Source of the DNA: Valencia hispanica
Lineage: Eukaryota; Chordata; Actinopteri; Cyprinodontiformes; Valenciidae
Direction: 5' to 3'
DNA: 64,000 nucleotides
NCBI GenBank assembly: GCA_963556495.2
Contig: OY747710.1
Coordinates: 19,906,500-19,970,499 of the forward strand
The position numbers were made by a program, and so were the translations under genes. The notes under the pieces are model-generated. The model was not told the DNA's origin. It made no database searches and worked only from the letters and a program-made list of their open reading frames with translations. Of this stretch, positions 10,269 to 23,300 are shown one piece after another (position 1 is the first letter of the stretch; each line of letters begins with the position of its first letter).

Positions 10269-13200
10269 CTGGGAGAAAATACAAGGACAGCGTGGATAAA
10301 AAAACAACAACAACAAAAAAAACTATTAATTCTGAACACGTCAATCAAAGAAATATTATCTCTACCTCCATCGGGTTGACGATGATGGTGAGTGCTGAGT
10401 CGTCCCATTGGCTGCTGCCCTCCTTAGCCCCGCCCTTGGCACCTTCACCTCGGCGATGGATTGAACGAATTCGGAAGACACCAAGGATTACCATGACAAC
10501 CAGGAAACCCACACAGACCATAATGATGACAGTGGCTGCTCCTGGAACCACTACAATGAAACACAAAAAAAGATGGCCGTTGTACATAAAATAGAAAAGA
10601 AATCATAGGACAAATTTACGAGATATTTGTTGCATTTTTACTAGGACTGTCAAACGATTAAAAATTTTAATCTAATTAATCACAGGGTAGCTGTGAATTA
10701 ATCGCAATTCATTAACATTCCTAAATAGGACTGAAAAAGTACAATTTTCAACGTAAATATGGAACAAAAACGGAAGCTGTTACTCTGTTTTTTAAAGGAA
10801 ATACAGCAGAGATCCATGGAACTTTTGTTTTGAACTCCACAATCACATTTACATGTGGCCCTTTTAACCTACTCATCTTTTAGCCAGTTTCTCAGGCAAA
10901 CTAACTGGTTAACATTTTCTGTATGTACGCCTGACCGTTTCTTAATATTGGACAACCCTGAGCATCCTGTTAATGGGACTATCCTACAATAACAGTGTGT
11001 CAACAGTTTTGCTGCAACACAGACTGCTACAGGAGATCCTCCCTCCACAGCCATCAGGATCTGCAAAAACTCCTTGAAGAATTAAATAGTACGAGCTACA
11101 ACAACACTTATTTTAACTCTGGGATCAATAATGCACTTCCGAATTAAAGGAGTCATGACCTGTAATTTTCACTTTTCCACGAGAACACATGTATGTTATG
11201 ATTGCCTAACGATTATACACCGGCGGGGAAGCCGATATTTAAAATTGAAGCGTTTGTTTACCCTTTGGTTCGTCAGCCAGCCCACATGCACGCGCACTCA
11301 AACACGTGATGTTAATTTCTGGCCGACTTGACGTCAAGTCAATTCGATTCAATTTAATTCAATTCAAAAATACTTTATAGATCCCAGAGGGAAATTAAGT
11401 GTTGGTATAGCTCATATAATTAATTCTTTAAGGAGTTGTTGTAGATGATGATGGCTGTGGGCAGGAAGGATTTCCTGTAGCGGTCTGTATTGCAGCGAAA
11501 CTGAAGAAGCCTCCGACTGAAGACGCTCTGTTGTTGTATGACTGTCTCATGAAGAGGATGCTCAGGTTGGTCAATTTTTTTGATTTTATGAAGAATCCTT
11601 CTTTGCATCATCATCTCCAGATGTTCCACAGTCGTCCCAAGAACAGAACCAGCCTTCTTTATCAGGTTGTTTAGCCTATTTAAATCCCTGGCTCTGATGC
11701 TAAAACATATGAAGCTCTGATGCCAAGTCGGCGCAGGATATACCATATATGGACATCGCAGACCTATGCTGCAGGAAGCCCGCCCTGCCCCTCTCCCATT
11801 ACTGAATTCCAATTCGAAGTACGAACTCGACCGTGAAAGATGCAGAAACGTAGTGCACACGTGAGTTGCTCTGTTGTTGACTGCCAGAATCAACATGGAA
11901 ATATTTTTTCTCTCCCAAGAAGGGACCAAGCTATCAGGGACCAGTGGATTAAATTCATTTTTAATGACGCGGTTCCTACAACCCTTCCCACTGGTTTAGT
12001 TGTCTGTGTTAAACATTTTACGCCGGAATCGTTTACGAATTTGGGACAATATCAGGCGAAGTTGGCATCGAAGCGCCATTTGGAAAAAGGGGCCATTCCA
12101 ACAATCAGAGACTTGCCTGCAATTGAAACGGTAAGGCTGTGTTTTTATTGCTCTGCTGTGTGTAACAAACAGCAGCTAACTGCTAATGTGGCTATTGTAT
12201 GCTAGCAGGAGTAGCAGCTTCGAGGACAACACGGGTAATGGCTGCTACTTTGCAAACAACAAATGACCTAGAATGCATTGACAATTAAAGTTGCGCTAAC
12301 TGACCAATCAACGCGCCCCTCATTTGCATTATTACAATGACTGTCCATGACAGCCAAAATATCGCATCAGATCTCGCGAGACAATAATGCCTTCAGAAAT
12401 AAGGGTCAGAGGAGCTCTGTGTTTATTTTTTTAAACTTTTCTTTTTTAGAAGGGCCTGAAAGACTATAATAGAGCATGGGTATCCAAGGTAATACTAGGT
12501 TACGACTCCTTTAAATTTTATTCTTCTGAACAATAGAGGGATTTTTTGCTTATCAACATGAGCAAAATGGTGTGGAAACCGAACCTTTACATAACTCCAG
12601 TTCCCACTGTCATTATTTGTAGTTATTTTGCAGCTGTGGTGTTGGTTAGTTATATTAGCTTGTTTGTTAGCCAAGGCTTACCTGATGTGAAGTTATTACT
12701 CCAGATTGTTGCATTTTTAATCATCTACTCGTTCCAATTGCTTCTTCTGATTGTTTACAACACCTGCTCGAGTATCTTTGTGCAAACTAAACGCGCAGTA
12801 GAGCAGGGAGTGTTGTAGACCGATAATCCCTCTATCTGGCCTGCAACTGAGAAGACGTTCACATGGAACAGTGAATGCAGTTCGGATCTGCCATTCTGTT
12901 TACGTGAGGAGCACTGAATGCAGCGTGGGCTGAATTGTAGGTCAAACATAGTGGATCATCCTGTGCATGCCTTAATTGCATTTTAAAAAACGTATTGCGT
13001 TAATTCTACGAATTAATCAACCCACGTTAATGCGTTAATTTTGACAGCCATCATTTTTACATACAAACATCTGAAAAGTGTGGTGTGCTTTTAAATTCAG
13101 CCACTTAGTGCAGATACATCTTTAAAATAAAAAGTGCAAACAGCCTTTAACGATCCTCTAATTAGTAGATGAGTGGAGATTTGTTAGGGAACACTAATGA

Positions 13201-16200
13201 ACAGACAGCATCCTGAAGACAACAGGAAATAGGTCAAGGATAGGGCTGTGGAGAAGTTAAAGTTGAACTACTCTTTAACGCCAATTTAAATATGCTCAGT
13301 ATAATACTGTATGTTTATAGATCTTCCAGCAATTCATCAATTTTTTTGGTATATGTGTCAAGTCTGCAGCGCTTGAGTGCTGAACTAGCCGTCTGTCTCA
13401 GTCAGCGATGCCCGGTCCGTCATCAGTAAGCCTTCCTGCCAACATTCCTCCTCATCTGCTCGACTCAAACCCTCTGACAAACTCTAGGATCCAGGATTTA
13501 ACTGCACGTCAGTTTGGGTTTCACTGTTTGGTATTCAGCTCGGAGAGCCTGGCTGCCCTCTGCAAGCCTCTGCGATCCACTCAATGTCACATTACATGGA
13601 GGCCCAGCTTAATGTCAAATCTTTCTGGCTAGGTTGTTTTTCAGAGTATTTTTGCATCAGTCGTTTAAAAAATAAGATCAACCACCCCTTTTTCATGGTT
13701 GTTCCTCTAGAGCAGTGTTTCTCAAACTATTTTTTTATCATTCCCCACTTTGGACAAAGGAGCATACACAAGCCCCCCATGCTTTTATTGCTCCAACAGA
13801 ATGGTGACCACGCCTGATTTTTAAAGTGTTTTATTTATTTAAATAGCCGAGTTAGTCTACAAGTTTTTAAGGGTATAAATTAGTTGGAAAAAGGGGTTGT
13901 GCAGTGGTATAAAACCGGCTCAGAAATATATGCTGTCAGTAGTTGCTACATGTAGAACTTCAGCGCACAGTTGGAGAAAATAAAAGTTGTAGTTTAATCA
14001 AATTTACAAAGCTTTCAAAAGTACAAAATAAAAAAAGTAATTATAAAATAAGTAAAGAGCAAGATACTCATCCCTGTATTTCCTCCGTGGTTGACCGTGT
14101 GACTTCTCTTACTCTGAAACGTTCCCTGATCGCCCCATAGTTTGAGAAACACTGCTCTAGAGAAACTAAAGCAATCTCTAATTTTAAGGTTTTTGCTACA
14201 GTTATTTTAGCATTTTCTCTTTAGTAAAGCTCGTATTTTACTTGCTGTTATTTAATACATTTCCTGTTACATCCTGTATTTATGGTGAAAACCTAAAATA
14301 TTAGTATGCAAGTGGCAGGTTTAAAGTAAAAAATTAGCCGGCAAGCAGGCGGTTAAGGAAATATCACCTGAGTTGCGGTGTGGGTTCGGCAAGGTGTGTC
14401 CACTCAGCTCTCCAGAATGATGAGATGGATGGAGGAACTGCTGCTGTGAGGCTAGCAGGTGGGAAGGTTGGTATAGACTATCCAAAGAGTGGAGGAAGTT
14501 CACCTACAGGTAGTGAAAACATCGCAAACTTCACAACTTACAAAGCAACACAGTTTGTATAGAACATTCATTATAACTCAATCATCCAGACTCAGCTTTC
14601 CAGCTTTTGTTGCAAATTATTTTTCTAAAAGGTCGAGGCTAAGGTCTAAAGGCTTTTGTGGATGTTGCTTGAGCGATGTTTCTTGTTACCTCCAGAGTCA
14701 ACTCATTGCTTGTGTATCTGCCATTCATCTCAGAACACGACAGGCGGAACCGCCTCTCGAAGCGAGCAGAGCCTTTGGCAAGCCGGTATCGGACTGAGCG
14801 GAGGACGTCCTCATACACAGAGATGGATTCAGCACCTGGAGGAGACGGTTAGGAGAGAATATGACGGAACCAAGAAAACAAAGACAGGGAGTCAGTGCTT
14901 AGGCAGTCACAGTAGAGGAAATACATAAATTGCCTTGCAAAGGTATTCCTACACCCTGAACAACCACAAACTTTAATGCTTTTACTGGGATTTTATGTGG
15001 TAGACCAACACGAAGCAACAAATGTTTGTGAAGAGGAAGGAAAGTGAAAAAGATTTTCCCAAAGAAAAAACTGGAAAGTGTGGTGTAGATACCAATATGT
15101 ATTCAGCACCCTTTGCTGTGATGCCCCCAAACAAAATGCAATGCAAACAAATGCTTTCAGAAACCACCTAATTAGTACAACATGAATATGAATCTGTGTG
15201 CTAGAAAACTAAGACTGGACAAAGGTCAAACATAGTGGTGGTCTTCAGTAGGATCAGGAGAGATGGATGGTACTAAATACAGGCATGTATTTGAAGAAAA
15301 CTAGCTAGAAGCTGCAAAAGACTTGAGACTGGGGGCGGAGGTTCACCTTCCAGCAGGACAGCAACCTCAACATGCAGCCAGAGCTTCAATAGCTCAGTGG
15401 TTCCCAACCTTTTTTCTTTGGAGGACTCCCTTGCCTGTGTCCAAGACAAGCCTGGACCCCCCCCAACCCAGCTCCTACACGCATTAAAAGTGATTAATTA
15501 CAAACTTTTATTAGTTAAAGTAAAAAGCAATTGTAGGTTTTTGTTACTCTTGTTTTACACTGCAGGCTTTATACTGTAGGCTATTTTCTTTTTGTCTTTT
15601 GGATTTTATACATGTAATATTTACAAATATAATTTTGGTAACCTCACAGTCTCAGAACAGACAAAATTGTGTGGCCCCCCTACGATCTCTAGGGATCCCC
15701 ACTGGGGAGGGACCCCTGGATGGGAGCCACTAGTTTAGATCAAAGCACAATCATGTGTTAGAATGTGCAAGCCAAAGACCAAAACTAATTCGAAATGAGA
15801 CTTGAAAATTGATGTTTCCAGATGGTCACCATCCAGCCTGAGCTTGAACTGTTTTGCAATGGGGATTGGGAAAAAAAAATCCAACGTCTCCATGTGAAAA
15901 GCTGGACGAGGCATATTTCAAGAACTGCAGCTGTAATTGCAGTGAAAGGTGGCTCACAATTTTAAGAAAGAATGAAAACTTAAAATAATTAAAACCTGGT
16001 AATATTTTTTCATCCACTTCATAAGTATGCGCAACTTTTTGTTGAAACATTACTTAAAATCCAAATGAAATACACCTAAGTTTGTGTAAAATGAGAAAAA
16101 GCCCAAGGGAGAGGCAGGTCACTGTAGCTAAAACTGACCCGCAGCTTCAATTTTGTCAATAGATTATATAATTTTTTTTTGACTATCACAGAAATTAAAT

Positions 16201-19200
16201 TATGAATTCATTTATCTCTATGCAAGTAAATGCCTATAAAACATGTTTTAAGTTATAAGGAATTAATATGCTTAGATGTTTATGTTTGTTGTTTTAATAT
16301 TGACATTAACTTGTTATTGCTCCCCATATATTGTACTCTTCAAAAGTCTTGAGTTTTGTCTACTTCTTTATAATTTACTTCTGATTTTTTTGTATTTCAG
16401 AGAGGACAATAGTTCAGACTTTCTAAAGGACTTTGTTTCCGTGTTTTTCTATGGGTTTTTGCTGTTTTTTCACTAAATTTAAGGTAATTTCCAAAGAGCT
16501 GTTAGCTGAACTGGTCCTGTGTCTTTGCTTGATTTTAAAGTTTGTTTTATAGTCCTGGACGTTCTTCTTGCCGTTTTGTCTTTCAGGGAGGCAGAAAACC
16601 CTTTTAAAAGACTACAAGAAAGTCCAAAATGACTAGACACTAGACGCAAGCTCGGCTCAGTTTTTCTCCCCAGCATCTTCTATAAGTATGTATTGCAGAG
16701 GAGCGATACCTGTAATTGCGATGTAAGCAGTAGTATTGATGATTTCCAGTCCTCGCTCTCGCACCACATCCATATCTACCAGAAGCTCCTCCCTCTCTGG
16801 ATTCAGCTCCTCCCCCAGTGGTTGCACCTCACATCCGTCCAAAGTGTGAGCCACAGCATCAGACATCAGAGCTAAGAGGCAATGCAGAATATTAAAAAGA
16901 CAAAACATAAACATTTCTGTTTTACAGAAGAATTTGAAAGAGGTTGCAAAAAAAAGGGACACAAATCTCCATATTTTAGCTCCTGGGAGGGCTGGCTCAC
17001 CTCCACCTTCCATCCCCTGTGCAGCAGTGTTGACAGCATGTGAAAGAGAGCATACGATCCGGAGCTCCGGGAAGAGGGGAACGCCGCGGGGTCCTTCAAA
17101 CTCAGGGGCTGGACGGGCCAGATGTGGACCAACCCCAGATAGAGAGATTTGAGGGGCGTCAGGTTGGAGAACCACCAGGTATCCCTCCAGCTGTTTCAGG
17201 GTCAGGCAGCTTTCCTCATTGAAACATCTGGCAGAGAATTACAGAAAACAAAAACACACAAATTTATTTTTGCTTTTTTATTTACCATATGTGGATTCAA
17301 GTATCCAATTAACACATGAAATTAGACATATACAGGTCTATTTAAATTCATTGAAATTTCTGGTAAAGATGTGTTAAACAAACACTAAAATAACATTTTA
17401 TTGTAGAAGCATTTTACACAAAAAAAGTTCAGATCAAAAACACAAACTGGGACTTTAACTGGAACCATATGCTTTGATCACATTACTTAAATGAGCCTTT
17501 CAGCAACAGGCACTCCAAACAAAGGATGAATGTATGGAAAAGCACCCTATGCATTGTGTTAAATACTGTGGCGGATCTGTGATGCTGTACAGTGTGCCAC
17601 CTCTTTAGAGCTGAAGTAGGCCTTTGCATTGGCCAAAAAAGGCACAGTGTGAGCCGGGCTGAAAAGTCCACTTTTTGTTGCTTGATCATTCCTGTTTGAC
17701 GTGGTGCAGCGAGGAAGCCGGGCTCAACCAGGTCAAAACCAGGACAGATCCTCCTGTCTGGCCTAAGATTGCATTTAATGCTTTGCATCATATGTTGCGC
17801 TAAGTTCGTCTGTTTTTGTGAGAAGTTTTTTTTTTTAGACGTGATTTCTTTGAGGGCACCCTCTTTGGATTAATGAGCTGGTTCTAATGTGTTACAAAGA
17901 GAGACTCTAGAGATCCAAAAAACCTGGTGACGAAGATGAACTCCTGACCGGCTGAGCGGCTGTTTCTTCCCAAAGAGATTCAACCATCACTGGTGGGTGT
18001 GGAGGTTTGGAGAAACCAACCAGCTCTAACTGGTTTCAAAAATAGAGGTGAACAACTGGGCATGCTGGAGCAAAAGTAAGGCCTCTTTCACTATCCTATT
18101 GCTGGTGGATTGTCCTGGTGGCTTCGAAACGTTTTGCTTCTCAGTTGTTTTTCTCCCCTCTTGGATTAAATAGGTCATATAAATCTAAATTAGACCATTA
18201 TAATAATCTCTCTCTTTACATCTGAGAATTCAACAGACAGTTGAAAACTTTTAGGTCTCATCTAGAAAAGAGCATTTTTCTTTTGATAAACTCTCTCGAT
18301 AAACAGTTGCATTATTTTCTATAGTTTTTGTTAATCAGGAGCAAGTACACACTGATTACTATTACAGTTGTTTTTCTTCCCCTATCTCCAAGGTTTTTTT
18401 TTTCAGTTCAGCTTGTGCTATTTATATAGCACCAATTTACAACACAAGTCATCTCAACACATTTAAAAAGACAAACAAATGCAATTAAGTAAATTGCTGT
18501 TAATCTTAACTGCATTTAAAAAGAGGAGGTGTCTTGTATTTTGTTAACTCAATAAAAAGGGGAAATTCATGCTTTAGATACTAAAGAGAGTGACTAGATA
18601 TTTTTTAATAACCAGTGAGACTGAGTTAAACTGTGTACACCGTTTACAGATAACCACAGCGATGGGAGTGTTGTTCTTTAATTAACCATATAATTGTGGC
18701 AGAAGCAAAAGTCCTTCAATTACTTTCATTTTTCTTTTATTTTCTGTTCTTTTAAAGCTCCTTATGGCCCGTTGATAAGGGCAAGACAATTTGTCGCCCT
18801 TTAAATTAAACCAAAATGTCGTTCGTTTCAACTTTCTAGATACTGCAGTGAATGCTAACTAAATTTGGAAATCTTTCTTTGGCTTTAAATTTTTTTTAAA
18901 ACCTAGAGGCTTATGGGGAGGAGATCAAACCGATGCTGAACATGACTTCAGGCAATCTTTTCTGACAGCTTACTCCTCCTCCTCCTCTTCTTTCCATGTG
19001 CATCAACATATTTAAACAGAGTGTGACATGCTTAATAAAATCTGCACAGTTTAATAGTATTAGTATATATTTTACTGGTTTAACAGTGTCATCTTGATGT
19101 TATGATTTAACTCAAAACAGCCCCACTGCAGAAAGCGAATGAGCAACATTGTGGCCAAATGTCTTTGTTTTTTTAAACCTATTCTGCTGGCCTGTTTTTC

Positions 19201-20360
19201 CACCATGACTGTGTCACCATTTATCTGTTGCAATGCTGAAAATAGCAAAATGTACAATCACAAAATTGCTGCTGTTACAAATGTAATTTTCCTGCAAGAA
19301 TGAGAGAGAAAAAAATTGAATCAATGGCATATTGCTACAATTTCTTCACCCTTTTGCCCTAAAATTCACCATCATATGTGAAAGGGTATTAAGCTGATTA
19401 AGTGGTGTGAGTCTGTGTGCTATCTATCCACTATCAGAGTAAGCAGCTGTTTCTATTGGCCTCTCCAGAAGAGCCTGCTGTTCAGCCATCTGGTTGACTC
19501 CTGGGCTCAAATCAGTCTAAGCTTCACACACGCAATAAAACATGGTGAAAGTAAAGAAAAAACAAAAGAAAAAAGTACTTTTCTTGTCTTGCAAAGGGGG
19601 GGAGGGAAATCTCACCATGCCCTTGAATCCCTAGGATCTTTAAACTGTCAGATAAAAAGCGCCCATCAACTTGATGCATGGCTTCAAAATCATCTTAATC
19701 TTATAAAAACATGACTAAAACATTCATGTCTAAAGATAGCAATGAGCAACTCTGCACAGGATGCTGGTATAAGTGGAAACTGACCCTGTCCTACAGGGAA
19801 CTCTTTGGGAGTCTTCAAAGCAAAGGCAGCAGGGCTCAGCAAAAGTGTTTTCTTCATACCGATTCTCTACTGAACTTTACTCCCAGATGACACCAATCTT
19901 CAAAACTCAACACTTCAGATTCTGAACTAAATCGAAACAGCTAACTGACAAACATTTCTACACATTTAGTCAGTGAAACAATTGCAAAGTAAAAAACAGA
20001 AATTGTAACTGTGACAAGGATGGAAGAGGATATAGGTTTGCACAGACTCACAATATGTACATAAAGTTTAGGTGTGTGTGTGTTCTTGTATAGCTACCCT
20101 ATTTAGGACCTTTTCTGGCATATTCGCTAACCTTCTGAAGACTGATGGACCTTATAGGGACCAAAGCCTGGTCCTAATATGGTGGACCACCTTTTTTAAA
20201 GGGTTAGGTTTAGAGGTATGGTGTGAATTATGTTTTGGTTAAGGTTAGGGTTAGGAATAAACTGGTAATGGTTAGGGTAAGGGTTTGGGTTAGGCATAAA
20301 TGTAGATATTAAAATGAATGGAAGTCAATATAAAGTCCTAATATGGGTAGCAATACAGAC

Positions 20361-20395
<35 letters not shown>

Positions 20396-23300
20396 ATAAA
20401 CAATGGATGGTTGGAGGCTTGTGCAGTACTTGAACAGTTCTATACTTGCCACACAAATCTGATAATAAAGCTAGAAGTTTTGTACACATAAAACTCTTAA
20501 GGTAACTAATTCATTATTTAACTATAAGCCACATTTACCTTAACTCAACACAAAAGAAAAACAGTCTCCACCTAAAGAAAAAGTTACCTTAAGGCTAACC
20601 AAAGAGATAAGATATTCCTTGTTATCTTCAGCTAGGACATATTTTCTGTCCCCTTCACTGCACATAAGTCGTTATCTCTGCAGAGCCAAGGTCTGGGTGT
20701 GATGAGCTCGGTGTCAGGGGACGGTGCAGCAGTGTAACACACAAAGGGTCATTTCCTTTGACGACTGCAGACAAAGTCAATCTTAGGGATTTAATCAACT
20801 GTTAACGAGTGTCTGTTTTAAAAAAAAATCTCCCCAATCAATATAAAAATGCGACTCTGAGAGAATAGGGTGTTTTTTCTTTTCGTTTCCCCCAATTCCT
20901 CTTAATAATACGAGTACTAGAAATAAAATGCATGAGAAACATTTTACACAGATACATCAACATGGTGGCCGTTAGTGACTTAACGTGACTTGACCAATTT
21001 GCACCTGAAGTCATTGGTGATGCACATTTGCTTCTGCATCACCTAAATGTGATCATTGTATCGTCAGACATCAATTCAAGGTAAAATTATATATATATAT
21101 ATATATATATAAAAAAATTTCTTGTTTAGGTCAATTAGGATTTCCTAAACTATCTCTGTTAGCAAAATGCCAGAATAATGAAGGAAGCATATATTTTGTT
21201 AGTATTTTGGTAGCATTGCCGTTAGACTCCATAACATCTGGCAGCCGTCTCCTTGTCACCCCAAAAGTCAGGACACACAAGCACAGCAAGGCGTCTTTCC
21301 AGTTTTATGGCCCTCACCTCTGGAACAGGCTGCCAGAGGACCTCAGGGCTGCAGAGAACGTTCATGTTTTTAAGAGCAGTCTCAAGACTCACCTTTTTAG
21401 CTTAGCTTTTAACTGATTATGATTTATTACTGTTTGTTTAATTGCTCTGCATGTTTTATATGATTATATTTTTATCAGTTTTACTATTTAATCTTAGCAC
21501 ATTAATTTACTGCTTATTTTTATACTTTAATTTATCTTAATCCCCGTTCCAGTGTTTCCTCTGTGGGAGCCCTCTGCCCCGGGAGCGGTGGTCGGCTGTG
21601 GCTGCCTGGGTGCTCTCCAGGTGGAGCTTGGGTGGAGGTGGGGGTCTTGGCCTTGCCTCCACTGGGTGCTGCTGTTAGTCTACCGCTGCCGGGGCAGATG
21701 GTTCCTCTGATGGCGTTTCCTTGCATGGTTCATCTACACTCGGCCCAATGTCCTTTTTTACTTTTTCTTTTAACTGTGTGTGTGCATGGGAGATGGGTTG
21801 GGGGGAGGGGGGTATAACTGTGACCATGCTTTTAAATCTGTGGGGGAGGGAAGGGAAGGTGGTTTTATGTGGGATCATTTTAACCTGTAAAGCACTTTGT
21901 GATGCAACTTCTTGTATGAAAAGCGCATTATAAATAAAGTTTGATTTGATTTGATTTGAGTATCCTTCCACAAGCTTCTCACAAAAGTTTGCTGGCATTT
22001 TGGCCCATTCCTCATGACATAACTGGTATAACTGGGCCAGGTTAAGCTTTAAGCTCTGCTTTAAACTTTCCATGGCAGTGAGATCAGAGCTTTATTTTGA
22101 CCTCCCCTAAAAATCAACTTTGTTTTCCTTAAGCCACTTTGTATCCTACTGGGCTCTATGATTAGAGTCATTCAAATCAAACTTTATTTATAAAGCGCTT
22201 TTCAAACCACAACAAAGCTTCTCAAAGTGCTTTACAGATTAAAAATGACCCACAATCCCCCCCCCCCCTTTCCCAAAACCCAAAAGTAAAAAAACACATC
22301 ACCACAGCTATATACCCCCCCCCCCCATCTCCAATGCACGCACACACATAAAAGCAACAATAGACAAAAGCAAAACGGGCTGAGTACAGATGAGCCAGGA
22401 AACGTCATCATGGGAGCCATCTACATCGGCAGCAGCAGGTCAACAGCAGCAGCCAAGGCACTGACCCAGGGAGCCCAGAGGAGGGAGGGCTGGTACCCCC
22501 ACCTCCACCCAAGCACCACCTGGAGAGCACCAAGGCAGCCACAGCCGTCCACCCCCCACCCGAGGCAGAGGGCTCTCACAGAGGAAACACTGGAAGGAAA
22601 ACTAAAATAAATAAAAATATAAAAAATGAAAACAATTATAAGATATGATCAAATAAAAATGCAACGCAGATAAACAATAATTGATAAATAGCCAGCTAAA
22701 AGCTAAACTAAAAAGAATTCAATCAAATAAAACATGCAGAGCAATTAAACAGATTTAATAAATAATAATCAGTTAAAAGCTAGGCTAAAAAGCTGAGTCT
22801 TGAGCCTGCTCTTAAAAACATGAATGTTCTCTGCGGCCCTGAGGTTCTCTGGCAGCCTGTTCCAGAGGTGAGGGCCATAATGACAGAAAGACGCCTCACC
22901 ATGAGTGTGTCTCCTGACTTTGGGGGTGACAAGGAGACGGCTGCCAGAGGAGCGCAGAGACCGCGAAGGTTCATATGGTAAAAGTAGTTCTGGGAGATAA
23001 GAAGGCCCAAGACCATTAAGACACTTAAAAATTATTAAAAGAATCTTATAAAAATCGATCCTAAAACATACGGGGAACCAATGCAGTGATTCTAAGACTG
23101 GTGTAATGTGCTCCCGCCTCCTGGTCTTCGTCAGGACACGTGCTGCTGAATTTTGTAAAAGCTGTAAACTTGAGATACTCTTTTTGCGAAGACCAGAAAG
23201 CAGGGCATTACAGTAATCAATCCTACTGGTGATAAAAGCATGCATCAGCGTCTCCGTATTGGCCATTGTCCCTTTGGAAGAGCTATTATTGCTCTAGCTT

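Larger units (their letters stand above)
11148..12510 (+). mobile_element. TTAA-targeting (Kolobok-like) element with THAP exon
   Basis: Flanked by TTAA at 11144-11147 and 12511-12514. The ends AGGAGTCATGACCT and, on the opposite strand, AGGAGTCGTAACCT are inverted repeats. TTAA duplication plus a THAP-domain protein is the pattern of Kolobok transposons. The catalytic part is missing, so this is a deletion derivative, and a LINE fragment sits inside it. Confidence 0.72.
10642..13051. mobile_element. hAT-like element, outer shell of a three-level nest
   Basis: The left end TAGGACTGTCAAACGATTAA pairs with the right end read in reverse (ATGGCTGTCAAAATTAACG). Both ends are flanked by the same CATTTTTAC (10633-10641 and 13052-13060), an 8-9 base target duplication. 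The TTAA element at 11148-12510 interrupts it, so the original length was about 1.05 kb. No coding capacity of its own is visible. Confidence 0.75.
17228..21117. other. clstn3: clstn3 intron 12, left part, mostly unassigned
   Basis: Unassigned A/T-rich sequence for 17.2-18.4 kb and 18.5-20.04 kb. It includes a short copy of the interspersed repeat starting CTATTTATATAGCACCAATT (18418-18490), a MITE at 20074-20370, a TG dinucleotide run at 20372-20392 and an AT run at 21089-21110. No exon of clstn3 is missing here, because exons 12 and 13 join in frame. Confidence 0.5.

Noticed and set aside
10184..10594. 136-codon plus-strand frame
   Set aside because: It is the antisense shadow of clstn3 exons 17 and 18.
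12546..12818. 90-codon hydrophobic frame as a small membrane protein
   Set aside because: It lies within the hAT-like shell in A/T-rich DNA; hydrophobicity follows from T-rich codons.
16657..17175. 172-codon minus frame as one continuous exon
   Set aside because: It fuses clstn3 exons 13 and 14 through a 129-base intron that happens to be open; donor and acceptor consensus and family alignment show two exons.
21089..21110. AT run as a regulatory TATA element
   Set aside because: Simple dinucleotide repeat in an intron, beside a transposon end.
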